A stretch of DNA of 36,425 nucleotides from Oligoflexia bacterium (GCA_014378465.1 JACMNQ010000019.1:1-36425), one strand, 5' to 3'; positions 19,297 through 27,709 are shown, numbered from the stretch's first letter. Made by a program: numbers and translations. The notes: generated by a model from the letters alone, not told the origin.

Positions 19297-20667
19297 TCAG
19301 GCGTGGCCGGCCTGGGGCCGCAGGCGCTTTTGAGCGAGTTCAATGAGTCGAGCGGGGTCAAATCCGTCCGCGGGAGCCGAAACGATCCCGAATTGGAGCG
19401 GCTCACCCAGGGACTTTTCGATCCGTCGGAGCAGCTTTGGAGCGTCTTCGGGCTTGCAGTCTTCCAGGATCAGAGCCACCTGATTTTGAGTCGGCAGTGA
19501 ATAGACGGCGTCCGAGGCCCGAAATAAAAGGGCCTTGAGTCGGGCCTGAAGGCCGTCCACGGTTCCAGACGGAACATCCACCAGCACCAAAGCGATGGAG
19601 CCGAGCGAGCCACTCTCGAGTGAGACGGCGTCCATGCGAGCGGCCAAGACGGTGCAGAGAGCGTCTTCAGACGAGAGGACAGGCAGCTGAAGGTGCAGCG
19701 TCACTTCTCGCCCTTTCAAGTCTTCGCGGAACTTGCCGTGGTGCAGGCGCATGATTTCATGAATGAGGAGCAGTTCACTTCCGAGACCCTCATCAGGACG
19801 GGAGAGAAAAGCCTGCTCTGACTGAAGAGTCGCCGAAAACGCGGACGAAGGAGAAGTCACTCCTCCTTCAAATCCCGCAAGCGCCTGGCTCCAGGAATCC
19901 TTCCACGCTCTTTCAGCCGAAGCCTGGAGTTGAAAGCGGATCAAAATCCCCTGCTCCGAAGTTTCCCAACGGATGACGGAACCCGCCTCACAGCGAGGCA
20001 CGATGCTCTGAAGGCAGAGATCAATCGCTCGTCCAAGTTTCTGAGGATCCCCGAGAATGGGTTGTGAGCTCCTGGGCTGAGCATGCGAAGAAAGTTTCGT
20101 GCGCTCCGCGGACAATCCCAGCTCTTCAAGCCAGAAGTGCTGAGCCAGGATGCGACCTTCCGTCAGGCGAGCGATGTCGACTTCGCGCAGACGCGCGTGA
20201 AACATGCCACTTTCGATCGTGGCCAGATCCAGAAGGGTCGACAGAGTCTTCTGAAGTCTCAGTGCATTTCGTCGCGCCATCGAAATGATTTCGGACTGAC
20301 TGAGTCCGGAAGCTGAAGACCCGGTCGGGTCGGCTTCGTCAAAAACGGAGAGCGCATTGATGATGCCCATGAGCGGCGTGCGAAGCTCGTGAGAAATCAT
20401 GGAAAGCAGATTGGACTGAAAGGCCTTGAAAAGCGTCTCATCCTGAGGAGTCAGAGTCTGAGGGGGCTGGTGCCCGACCGCAAGAAAGTCACCCAGATCA
20501 TGAAATAGCTCACCTGAAGCGCGCGCGTGCGCGACTGGCTCTTTCGCGGCCCGATCCCCGGCGACCTTCTTGACGCGCGAACCTGCGCGGGAATCAGCTC
20601 GGGAGGGCGAATTCCTGGAGGTCGGAGGTGTCTTGGATTTCAATTTTGATGAGCCAGCCTTCTTCAA
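19297..20667 (-). CDS. Sensor histidine kinase-like protein with degenerate ATPase and GGDEF-like end
   Basis: This 456-residue protein lacks membrane segments and is probably cytoplasmic. It begins with a Lys/Ser/Arg-rich stretch of about 50 residues, followed by a HisKA domain with the phospho-acceptor His93 in SMISHELRTPLMG. The region where a HATPase would sit shows LGRAIDLCLQSIV instead of the usual N-box and lacks clear G-boxes, so ATP binding is doubtful. The last 100 residues (FRASDAVYSLPTQNQVALIL) resemble a GGDEF domain whose GGDEF loop is replaced by PTQNQ. The start is a TTG at 20667, with AGAGGA a few bases upstream, inside the GcvH-like gene (74-base overlap). It may be a pseudokinase or phosphotransfer/dimerisation protein. 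It lies 55 bases ahead of miaB. Confidence 0.75.
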   Translation of the reverse strand: MKKAGSSKLKSKTPPTSRNSPSRADSRAGSRVKKVAGDRAAKEPVAHARASGELFHDLGDFLAVGHQPPQTLTPQDETLFKAFQSNLLSMISHELRTPLMGIINALSVFDEADPTGSSASGLSQSEIISMARRNALRLQKTLSTLLDLATIESGMFHARLREVDIARLTEGRILAQHFWLEELGLSAERTKLSSHAQPRSSQPILGDPQKLGRAIDLCLQSIVPRCEAGSVIRWETSEQGILIRFQLQASAERAWKDSWSQALAGFEGGVTSPSSAFSATLQSEQAFLSRPDEGLGSELLLIHEIMRLHHGKFREDLKGREVTLHLQLPVLSSEDALCTVLAARMDAVSLESGSLGSIALVLVDVPSGTVDGLQARLKALLFRASDAVYSLPTQNQVALILEDCKPEDAPKLLRRIEKSLGEPLQFGIVSAPADGFDPARLIELAQKRLRPQAGHA

Positions 20668-20971
20668 GCGGATCCTCTGAAACCACGGTGGCTTCTTCGG
20701 CCGCTGCTTCGTTGATTTCGGTTACGACTCCTGCTGCAGGAGTGATTGCTTCGAGTTTGCCGAGATTCCCGTCGATGGTGAGGAACACGTCGCCTTTGTC
20801 AAAGTCATCGCCTTCTTCAGGAAAATCGATGCCGTCAAACTCGCCGATCTCTTCAACCGCGGAGCTTGTGATCCCGATGGTCACGATGGAACCTTTGCGG
20901 TGAAACCACATCTTGCCGTCGTTGAACTCACCACTTCTGGGGACACTGTCTTTGAGAACGACTTCGCTCAT
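20594..20971 (-). CDS. GcvH-like lipoyl-domain protein without the canonical lipoyl lysine
   Basis: This 125-residue protein matches the glycine cleavage H protein fold: VTIGITSSAVEEIGE, then DFPEEGDDFDKGD, then TPAAGVVTEIN and EDPLEEGWLIKI. In true GcvH the lipoylated Lys sits eight positions before the Pro of the PVSG turn. Here Pro78 is preceded at that distance by Leu70, and the nearest Lys (Lys72) is two positions off, so lipoylation at the usual site looks lost. No gcvT or gcvP gene is nearby. I chose the ATG at 20971 because AGGAG lies ten bases upstream and a TTGACA-type promoter lies further upstream; a longer frame to 21043 would run into that promoter. It heads the operon that continues with the kinase-like gene and miaB. 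Function is unknown; a scaffold or decoy role is speculation. Confidence 0.8.
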   Translation of the reverse strand: MSEVVLKDSVPRSGEFNDGKMWFHRKGSIVTIGITSSAVEEIGEFDGIDFPEEGDDFDKGDVFLTIDGNLGKLEAITPAAGVVTEINEAAAEEATVVSEDPLEEGWLIKIEIQDTSDLQEFALPS

Positions 20972-21008
20972 GATGGAGGGCTCCTCTTTGAAACCTTTTC
21001 TTTGAGCC

Positions 21009-21039
21009 TTTATCCTGCCATCGATATCATTTATGTCAA
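21009..21039 (-). promoter_or_regulatory. Candidate sigma-70-type promoter of the GcvH-like/miaB/gua cluster
   Basis: On the minus strand a perfect TTGACA (21039-21034) is followed after 19 bases by GATAAA (21014-21009), about 38 bases before the ATG at 20971. The spacer is two bases longer than ideal, so the -10 assignment is uncertain. Confidence 0.4.
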
Positions 21040-21192
21040 ACATTTTAGACTCTGAAGCAGGGCGGGCCTGCCGGCGCCCTCATCCCCATGCTGCACGCAC
21101 CCAAAGCCGCGCTGCAGAGGATTTGCGCGTCCACTCGCCGCGACAGATTCTTGACCCATCAAGCTTGCTCATTGAAGTGCCGAACCACCTGC

Positions 21193-22476
21193 ATGGGTCT
21201 GCGCTTTCTCCTCCTCATCTCAACCCTCTTCGCAGTCGAGTCCGGCAGGCCTGCCTGGGCATTGGACGACTCTTCCCAGGAAGAAGCGCTCTGTGGTCCA
21301 AGGCCCAGTGAGACTGCGCCGGCGACAGCACAGGACCCCGCCGAAGTCCTCCACAGGATCGAAAAGGACATGCCTCCCATTCATCATCAATCGACGGCAA
21401 ACTGGTGTTACGCGTTCGCGTCCTGTGACCTGCTCAACTATCAACTTCACCAGAACGCACTGAAAACCGATCCGGCCGCACGCTACACGACTGAAAATCA
21501 GGTAGCCGTGATCGATGCCGTCGCCACCGAGAAACTCTGGCTTGACCACAACGCTTCTCCCGCGCCCCGGCACCCGGGCCGAATCAATCTCAATGAAACG
21601 GGACAGGATCTGAATGTTCTGACTGCCTTGCAGCTTGCCGGAAGCGTGAGGAGTCAGCAGCAGATTCCATTTTTCGCAGCCGAAGAAACGGAGAAACTCG
21701 ACCGGATGCTTGAAGCCGATAACGCCGCTCCCGGCGACTCGGTTCTCTCCGGAACCTGCGTCCGTCCAAACCCGCTTTACGGCAGTGTCGTCAGAAATTT
21801 CGGGGAGCTGAGTGAAATTCTGGCAACTGCCGCAAAAGAAGAAGGACGCCTCAAGTCCGGTTCGATGATCATTGATGAGTACACTCAGCTCAGTCTGGCG
21901 ACTGAGAAGCCTGACATCACTCTCCCTCCGTTCACGCCCCACTTTCTTCAGGTCACTTCACCTCTGCACTACCTGAAGCAGCTTCGAAACAATCTCCAGG
22001 CGAAACTGCCTTCAATCGTCGGAGTCTGCAAAAATCCGCTTTTTCCGGATTCGGGATCCACCCTTCCAGGTTGCGGAGCCCATGCGCTGACTCTCGTCGG
22101 AGCGGCCTATATCAGTGGACGCTGCAGTGTCCGCCTCAGAAACTCAGAGGGATCAGGCTGGGAAGAAGGAGGTTACGTGACGATGCCTCTCGCCCGTTTC
22201 ATGGCGTCGGCGAAACTGGACTCCACCTACAACATTGACTGGATCGAACCCGCATCGCCCGGCGACCCGAAAGAAGCGGTTCTGATTCAGTCCGATCCCA
22301 GAACGGGCGGGATCGTGAACTACCGGGGCACCTTGCGAGGCACACGCGGCCAGGTCAAATGGGAAAACGGCATCGCGACTTATCCCGGCGGAAAATCCTC
22401 GCGGTTCATCGGCGGTAAATGGTCAGCCAATCTGCCCGGCGCCGCGTCCATCACTTCGCCTGCCCGGAAAAAATGA
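21193..22476 (+). CDS. Exported papain-like (C1 family) cysteine protease
   Basis: This 427-residue protein has a Sec signal peptide (MGLRFLLLISTLFAVESG, cleavage after AWA near residue 23). The papain catalytic set can be read directly: Gln66 of the oxyanion hole, the nucleophile Cys72 in QSTANWCYAFASC, His297 in GCGAHALTLVG and Asn317 in RLRNSEGSGWEEGGYV. The Gln-to-Cys distance of six residues equals that in papain. The His-Asn spacing of 20 and the final GGYV also fit C1 peptidases. About 220 residues separate Cys72 and His297, longer than papain (134), so there is an insertion. No long propeptide is seen before Cys72. I chose the ATG at 21193 because it begins at the signal peptide; a frame to 21088 would bury it. 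The C-terminal 70 residues lie outside the core. Confidence 0.83.
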   Translation: MGLRFLLLISTLFAVESGRPAWALDDSSQEEALCGPRPSETAPATAQDPAEVLHRIEKDMPPIHHQSTANWCYAFASCDLLNYQLHQNALKTDPAARYTTENQVAVIDAVATEKLWLDHNASPAPRHPGRINLNETGQDLNVLTALQLAGSVRSQQQIPFFAAEETEKLDRMLEADNAAPGDSVLSGTCVRPNPLYGSVVRNFGELSEILATAAKEEGRLKSGSMIIDEYTQLSLATEKPDITLPPFTPHFLQVTSPLHYLKQLRNNLQAKLPSIVGVCKNPLFPDSGSTLPGCGAHALTLVGAAYISGRCSVRLRNSEGSGWEEGGYVTMPLARFMASAKLDSTYNIDWIEPASPGDPKEAVLIQSDPRTGGIVNYRGTLRGTRGQVKWENGIATYPGGKSSRFIGGKWSANLPGAASITSPARKK

Positions 22477-22478
22477 AG

Positions 22479-22524
22479 CCCCGACTCCCCGGTTTTGAGA
22501 CCAGAGAAGTCAGGGCCTGATTTT
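22479..22524 (+). terminator. Candidate terminator after the cysteine protease gene
   Basis: CCCCGACT at 22479-22486 can pair with AGTCAGGG at 22508-22515 (one mismatch), enclosing a smaller GGT/ACC hairpin, and a TTTT tract follows at 22521-22524. It starts two bases after the stop codon. The stem is imperfect and the T tract short. Confidence 0.35.
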
Positions 22525-22552
22525 GCTGGGCGAACTCAGAAAATAACTGCAG

Positions 22553-24142
22553 TTACTTTCGAAGTGCGCCAGCTACATCCAGTACTCCCCCCGAAGAAAC
22601 TCGGCCGCTCAGCCCAGTCACTTTCCGAGCACTGGATAGTATTCGATTTCTGATCTGATGATAATCCTCTCTGGGGAACTGGCTCCAGACGAGTGCTACC
22701 GCTCCGGCCACGGTGGGAGTCGCCATCGAAGTCCCACTCCAGTCCATCACTTTGATTTTGCCACCCTGGTCCGTGTACTTGGCGACTTCATCACTGTACC
22801 TGACGGCACCCTGCTCGGGTGGCGTGACGGGATTGTTCGCGACGGTGGAAAGGATTTTTACTCCCGGGGCGGCGATGTGCACGGTCTTCGCGCCATAACT
22901 CGAAAAGCTCGCGAGCGTGTCAAAGCGGTCCGTCGCCGCGACCACGATGAGGTTATCCAGATCATACGCGGCAGGATAAGAAGGATTTGCAGCCGTGTCC
23001 TGATCCGTCCGGTCATTTCCGGCGGCGATGACCACGATCACTCCCGCTTTTTGAGCGCGGACCAGGGCCTGCTTGAGTTCGGAGGCTTCAGCCGACACTC
23101 GCGCCTGGCGCCCGCCCCAACTGGCGGAGATCACTTTTACGCCGTTTTTTATGGCGTAATCGATGGATTTGATCGCAGCCGCATCATCGCCTTCGCCGGG
23201 GTTCGGGTCACCGACGTCGGCGAAGAATTTGAGCGCCATGATTTTTGAACCCGCGCCGACACCACGAAGCCCGCGTGAATTGTTGAAGACCGCTCCGAGT
23301 CGTCCCGAGCAATGCGTGCCATGGCCGGGATTGCTCATGTACTTCTCGACTCCGATGCCGAGATCGCGGCAGTCGGGATCCTTCATGCAGCCCGGAACAT
23401 TGAAATTCACGAGGTCATAGGGAGTCTCGGTGTCGTGAACGAAATCGTGACCGACGACTTTGCCGCCACTGCCAGGCTTGCGCCACATCGCGGCCGCGAG
23501 ATCCTCATGATTGTAATCCACGCCGGTGTCGATGACCGCTGCGATCACATTGGATTGAACCGCGCTGGTCGGCGAAAAACCGACCTTGCTCAAAGTGTAA
23601 TCCTGAGCAACCAGCGTGTCCGCGCCTCGGCTCTGGGCCGGCACACTCCCGACAGGCGGCACGGAGTTCCCGCTCAAGAAGATCATGAGGCTGCGCCATC
23701 CTTCGAAAACGGCCCCAAACAGGCTGTCGTGATTCACTTCGTGAAAGCTGTAGTGAATGGCGGGACGGTAGTGATGAAAGTTTCGGGTGATGGAAAGCAC
23801 GCTGGCATCCACTTTGAGAATGGAGGTGTCAATGAAATCCGGACCCGCCACCAGCTCGGGTGTCGCCTGAACTTCGGGATTGGATTCGAGATCACTCTTG
23901 AAGGCGGATCGCCCGGGAGTCACCACTCGGATCAGGCCTTCTTCAGAGTTCAGGACCTGGACTTCGGACCGAGTGTCAAAGCCCGCGCGGATGGCGGAAG
24001 CCTGGGCTTGCTCAGGGCTGTTCTGAGGTTCGTGCATGCGAACCAGGTATTCACCGGAGTAGGCGCTCAGGCAGAAAAAACAGGCCGTGACCAAGAGCGC
24101 GAGGAAGCTCAGCGGTGAAATCAGGTTTTTTTTTGAATCCAT
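22553..24142 (-). CDS. Exported subtilisin-like serine protease (S8)
   Basis: This 529-residue protein has a signal peptide (hydrophobic core LSFLALLVTACFFCLSA, residues about 11-27), an I9-like propeptide (EYLVRMHEP...GLIRVV), and a subtilase domain. The catalytic triad is Asp205 in AAVIDTGVDYNHED, His277 in GHGTHCSG and Ser472 in GTSMATP; the oxyanion Asn lies in VVIAAGNDRTD. A linker of about 90 residues, including YRPAIHYSFHEVNHDSLF, sits between propeptide and catalytic domain. The protein ends soon after the catalytic domain, without a visible C-terminal sorting domain. I chose the ATG at 24142; a longer frame to 24169 adds nine non-signal residues. A Cys in the hydrophobic core could allow lipoprotein processing, but no good lipobox is seen. 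It converges on the cysteine protease gene. Confidence 0.93.
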   Translation of the reverse strand: MDSKKNLISPLSFLALLVTACFFCLSAYSGEYLVRMHEPQNSPEQAQASAIRAGFDTRSEVQVLNSEEGLIRVVTPGRSAFKSDLESNPEVQATPELVAGPDFIDTSILKVDASVLSITRNFHHYRPAIHYSFHEVNHDSLFGAVFEGWRSLMIFLSGNSVPPVGSVPAQSRGADTLVAQDYTLSKVGFSPTSAVQSNVIAAVIDTGVDYNHEDLAAAMWRKPGSGGKVVGHDFVHDTETPYDLVNFNVPGCMKDPDCRDLGIGVEKYMSNPGHGTHCSGRLGAVFNNSRGLRGVGAGSKIMALKFFADVGDPNPGEGDDAAAIKSIDYAIKNGVKVISASWGGRQARVSAEASELKQALVRAQKAGVIVVIAAGNDRTDQDTAANPSYPAAYDLDNLIVVAATDRFDTLASFSSYGAKTVHIAAPGVKILSTVANNPVTPPEQGAVRYSDEVAKYTDQGGKIKVMDWSGTSMATPTVAGAVALVWSQFPREDYHQIRNRILSSARKVTGLSGRVSSGGVLDVAGALRK

Positions 24143-24294
24143 GCGTGAGGGCTCCCCCCCGGAACCCACGAAACTCTGAAATCTGCGTCACAAAAACCTA
24201 CGCCCCTCCCCGAATGACCGTGGAAGTGATCGGCCTTAGAGCAAGGCATATGCCATGGGTGAGTAGCCGCTATAGATGACTTGAAGCGTTCATT

Positions 24295-24314
24295 GCACAA
24301 TGCGCTCTTTGTGC
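24295..24314. promoter_or_regulatory. Inverted repeat GCACAA-N8-TTGTGC in the kinase leader
   Basis: Perfect 6-base arms are separated by eight bases. The spacing suits either a dimeric regulator site or a small hairpin. Confidence 0.3.
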
Positions 24315-24355
24315 TGCGGCGCTCTTTACAGGTCATGCAGGTGGTTAGCTGGTTG

Positions 24356-24368
24356 CGACATATTGTCG
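24356..24368. promoter_or_regulatory. Palindrome CGACATATTGTCG in the kinase leader
   Basis: Two 5-base arms flank TAT. It lies 240 bases upstream of the kinase start and resembles short operator half-sites, but no regulator is identified. Confidence 0.25.
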
Positions 24369-24440
24369 GTCGCCGTGTCCTTTCCGGGGCAGGCCGGCTC
24401 TTGGCTCCATCGACACTACCTGACGTTTAACTTGGGGACG

Positions 24441-24465
24441 TTACCGGGGTATGAACGCTCGGTAA
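24441..24465 (+). promoter_or_regulatory. Hairpin TTACCG-N13-CGGTAA in the kinase leader
   Basis: The 6-base arms can form a stem with a 13-base loop in the transcript, and outer GACG/CGTC segments may extend the structure. No T tract follows, so it is not an obvious terminator; it may be a leader structure. Confidence 0.25.
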
Positions 24466-24607
24466 TGAAGGGACGTCAGAATCCGTGGGTAAAGAGATGA
24501 ATCCCATTTCGACTCAAGGCGAGCTCAGGAAATTCCGAAAAGACTGCACGTGCATCAATTGGGTGGGCAAAGCAAAATCTGAGCGTGATCGAATAAAGGG
24601 TGACTCA

Positions 24608-27600
24608 ATGCCATGGATAAAATTGCGAAAAACCGATCTTGCCTATTTCATAGCACTTCTCTTTGTTTCAATGATGGCCTGGACCTCGATCAGCAGCTCG
24701 AAAGCCGTACTGGATACGACCAACGCCCGCTTGGAAAGCGCACGCATACGCTTTCATCTCGACACCTTTCTCACACGAATGAACGAAGCGGAAACCGGAC
24801 AGCGAGGTTACCTTCTTACGGGCAGTGAGCCCTATCTTCGCCCTTTTGAGGAGGCAGAGGGAAGCTATTCCTCCGACCTGGAACTCCTTCGAGCAGATCA
24901 CAGGCATGATTCGGACCAGCTCCGCAGATTTGAACATCTCAAGGTTCTGACTGAAGAAAAATTCGCAATCATGTCTGAAACGATTCGCTTGAAAAAAAGA
25001 GGAGATTCTACCGCTGCAGTGGCTTTGGTACGCAAGGGCAAGGGCAAGGATCTCATGGACCAGATTCGAGCAACTTTGGGCGAACTTCTCGCGATTCAAG
25101 AGACAGAATGGGAGGCAAAGATAGCCGCCGCGGATGCAACGATAAAAAACGGGGACTCCATAGCGGAGATCTCCAGTCTCGCTGCGCTGCTGCTCGTCTT
25201 GCTGGCGTGGATCTATTCGAGAATGCAGGAGAACAAACGAGAAGCCGCGGAGGCGGGCCTGACCCAATTCTTCAGCGTCGCGCTCGACATGCTTTGCATC
25301 ATAGGAAGCGACGGTTTCTTCAAAAAGCTGAATCCAAGCTTTGAAAAAAACCTCGGCTTTCTTATGGACGAACTCTATTCAAGACCCTTTTGCGATTTCT
25401 TACACCCAGATGATCTGGAAAAAACAAAATCGACTTTGGAGAGAATTGCAAAGGGAGCGGGAATTTTCGCTTTTGAAAACCGTCTACGATGCAAAGACGG
25501 CACCTATCGCTGGTTCGAATGGAAAGCTGCGCCGGTTGGGAGCGGAATCTTTGCTTCAGCCAGGGACATGACTCAACAAAGGCAATCGATGATTGATATA
25601 CAGTTGGAGGCTGAACGAAACTCGTCGATCATCGGCTTGCAATACGAGGTTGCGGCGGGTGGCACTGACGTCGACCACCTCATGAACCTGGTCGTCGCCC
25701 GAGCAGAGCGGCTGACCCATGCAGCCGGTGCCTCGATTGAAATGACTGAAGGGGACGAGATGGTTTGCAGGGCCGCCAGCGGCCACGCTGCGAGCAGTCT
25801 CGGATCGCGCAGCAACCGTTCATCGAGCCTCTCAGGAAAGTGCGCGAATGTGGGTGAAGTGCTTCTATGGCGTGACTCTGAGACTGACCATCGAGGTGAT
25901 CACGAAAAAGGTGACAGAATCGGGTCCAGGTCAATGGTGTTCGTGCCGCTCAAGCATCATGGCAGAGTGATTGGCGTTCTGAACGTCTACTCCCACCTCC
26001 CGGATGCATTCAGTGATCGTCACCGTGCAACGTTGGAACTCATGAGTGGATTTTTGGGAATCATGCTCGATCGCGCCTCTTCAGCCGAGGCCATCAAAAA
26101 AGCGGAGAACGAATTACGAACGCTGAACGCAGAACTGGAGAATCAGGTCTCAGTGAGAACGCATGAGCTTGAGGAAAGTCAGGCGCGCTTTCGAATGGTT
26201 GCCGACAACATCGATGCAATTCTCTGGATGTCAACGGCGGACCGGAAGAAAATTCTTTACGTCAATCCCGCTTATGAGAGATTTTCCGGAAAGACCTGTC
26301 AAAGCCTGCTTGCCAATCCAATGTCCATGACAGACTTCATTCACCCGGAGGACGTCGAAAAAGTTCTCGCGATCGTTTCACAGAAGCAAACGGAAGGACA
26401 CGATCTCCAGTATCGTTACAAGAGGGCGGATGGAGAAATAAGATGGGCGCGGTCGATGTCATACCCCACAAAGGACACAAAGGGAGAAGTGGACCGGATT
26501 GTGGGCGTTCTCACGGATATCACGGACCTTCGAAAAGCCAATGAAGCTGAGATGGCTGCAACTGATGCATCCAAAATGAAATCCGAATTTCTCGCAAACA
26601 TGAGTCACGAAATTCGGACCCCCATCAACGGGGTCATGGGCATGGCAAATATCCTGCTTGATACACCCATGAGTGATGAGCAAAAGGACTACACTCAGAA
26701 CATCATTCGCTCCGCTGATACGCTTCTGACCCTAGTAAATGACATTTTTGACCTGTCGAAAGCGGAGGCCGGAAAAATTGATCTTGAGCTGATTGACTTC
26801 AGCATCGAACAAGTCTTGAACGATGTTGAAAGGACTCTGAATTACGCTGCCAGAAAAAAGAATCTGGAGTTTCTAACCAAAGTGGACTCAGCTCTTCCCC
26901 GGTTTTTCCAGGGAGATCCGACAAGATTGCTCCAGATCCTGATGAACCTGGCTAACAATGCGATCAAATTCACTCAGACCGGTCATGTGAAAGTCACTGT
27001 ATCCGGAAAAGCCATGGGGGTTGGTCAGTACCTCCTGCATTTTGACGTCGTTGATACAGGTATCGGAATTCCGGAATCGGCATTGTCTCAAATGTTCCAG
27101 GCTTTTCATCAAGCTGATTCTTCGACAACTCGCCGATTCGGTGGCACTGGCCTGGGGCTGTCGATTTCAAAAAAACTGGTGGAACTGATGAACGGAAAAA
27201 TAGGAGTCAAAAGTGTCGAAGGCCAAGGCACGAACTTCTGGTTCAGTCTGACTCTGGAAACGGCGAAGTCCGAGGTCGTGACTTCAAAAAATGAATCAGC
27301 TGCGGTCAGTGCAAATCCGTTGAAATTGAGAATTCTCCTCGCGGAGGACAACTCTGTAAATCAGCTCATTGCAATCAAGATGTTGAAAAAGCTCGGCCAC
27401 TCAGTGACCGCCGTGGCAGGCGGCAACGAGGTGATCGATGCGCTTGAGGCAGCTTCTTATGATTTGATTTTGATGGATTGTCAGATGCCGGGAATGGATG
27501 GTTATGACACGACCCATGTGATTCGAAACAGTCCGACTCTCGATTGCAGAGAAATAGCGATCATTGCGATGACGGCGAATGCAATGGCTGGAGATCGCGA

Positions 27601-27709
27601 GAAATGCCTTGCAGTCGGAATGAATGACTACGTTTCCAAACCGGTAAAGGTGAATGATCTTCAGAGGGTCATTGAAAGAACACTGCACTCATACAAACTC
27701 GCCAGCTGA
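24608..27709 (+). CDS. Hybrid sensor histidine kinase (CHASE3-PAS-GAF-PAS-HisKA-HATPase-REC)
   Basis: This 1033-residue inner-membrane kinase senses signals and passes phosphate to its own receiver. Two membrane helices (residues about 9-29 and 188-208) bracket a CHASE3-type sensor with the typical ETGQRGYLLTG. PAS 1 spans about 225-335 (FLHPDDLEK), a GAF domain about 355-490, a coiled-coil about 500-525, and PAS 2 about 525-640 (FIHPEDVEK). HisKA has phospho-acceptor His667 in NMSHEIRTPINGVMG. HATPase shows NLANNAIKFT, DTGIGIP and GGTGLGLSI. The receiver has acidic residues in LLAEDNSVNQ, phospho-acceptor Asp957 in LMDCQMPGMDG and Lys in YVSKP. The ATG at 24608 has AAAGGGTGA upstream and starts just before the first helix. 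No separate response regulator is adjacent, so a phosphotransfer partner lies elsewhere. Confidence 0.93.
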   Translation: MPWIKLRKTDLAYFIALLFVSMMAWTSISSSKAVLDTTNARLESARIRFHLDTFLTRMNEAETGQRGYLLTGSEPYLRPFEEAEGSYSSDLELLRADHRHDSDQLRRFEHLKVLTEEKFAIMSETIRLKKRGDSTAAVALVRKGKGKDLMDQIRATLGELLAIQETEWEAKIAAADATIKNGDSIAEISSLAALLLVLLAWIYSRMQENKREAAEAGLTQFFSVALDMLCIIGSDGFFKKLNPSFEKNLGFLMDELYSRPFCDFLHPDDLEKTKSTLERIAKGAGIFAFENRLRCKDGTYRWFEWKAAPVGSGIFASARDMTQQRQSMIDIQLEAERNSSIIGLQYEVAAGGTDVDHLMNLVVARAERLTHAAGASIEMTEGDEMVCRAASGHAASSLGSRSNRSSSLSGKCANVGEVLLWRDSETDHRGDHEKGDRIGSRSMVFVPLKHHGRVIGVLNVYSHLPDAFSDRHRATLELMSGFLGIMLDRASSAEAIKKAENELRTLNAELENQVSVRTHELEESQARFRMVADNIDAILWMSTADRKKILYVNPAYERFSGKTCQSLLANPMSMTDFIHPEDVEKVLAIVSQKQTEGHDLQYRYKRADGEIRWARSMSYPTKDTKGEVDRIVGVLTDITDLRKANEAEMAATDASKMKSEFLANMSHEIRTPINGVMGMANILLDTPMSDEQKDYTQNIIRSADTLLTLVNDIFDLSKAEAGKIDLELIDFSIEQVLNDVERTLNYAARKKNLEFLTKVDSALPRFFQGDPTRLLQILMNLANNAIKFTQTGHVKVTVSGKAMGVGQYLLHFDVVDTGIGIPESALSQMFQAFHQADSSTTRRFGGTGLGLSISKKLVELMNGKIGVKSVEGQGTNFWFSLTLETAKSEVVTSKNESAAVSANPLKLRILLAEDNSVNQLIAIKMLKKLGHSVTAVAGGNEVIDALEAASYDLILMDCQMPGMDGYDTTHVIRNSPTLDCREIAIIAMTANAMAGDREKCLAVGMNDYVSKPVKVNDLQRVIERTLHSYKLAS

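Larger units (their letters stand above)
24143..24607. other. Long divergent leader between subtilase and hybrid kinase genes
   Basis: These 465 bases hold no gene I can support. They contain three inverted repeats listed separately (24295-24314, 24356-24368, 24441-24465). In-frame GTG and ATG codons at 24485 and 24497 would extend the kinase by about 40 polar residues but are less likely starts. The region should contain the promoters of both flanking genes. Confidence 0.5.

Noticed and set aside
18321..19346. 341-codon plus-strand frame
   Set aside because: It is antisense to miaB and shows no domain features; the radical SAM motifs are on the minus strand.
20594..20971. Calling the gene a functional gcvH
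   Set aside because: The lysine at the standard lipoyl position is not present and no gcvT or gcvP is nearby, so only a GcvH-like call is justified.
20972..21043. 24-residue N-terminal extension of the GcvH-like protein
   Set aside because: It would start upstream of the best promoter candidate, while the ATG at 20971 has AGGAG at good spacing.
22516..22560. Palindrome TAACTGCAGTTA as terminator of the subtilase gene
   Set aside because: It has no loop for a stable hairpin and overlaps the stop codon region, so termination cannot be claimed from it.
24485..24607. Longer start for the hybrid kinase (GTG at 24485 or ATG at 24497)
   Set aside because: The ATG at 24608 has a better ribosome binding site and places the first membrane helix at the N-terminus, as expected for CHASE3 kinases.
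24143..24607. Riboswitch or tRNA in the kinase leader
   Set aside because: Inverted repeats are present, but no known aptamer core and no cloverleaf could be recognised by eye.
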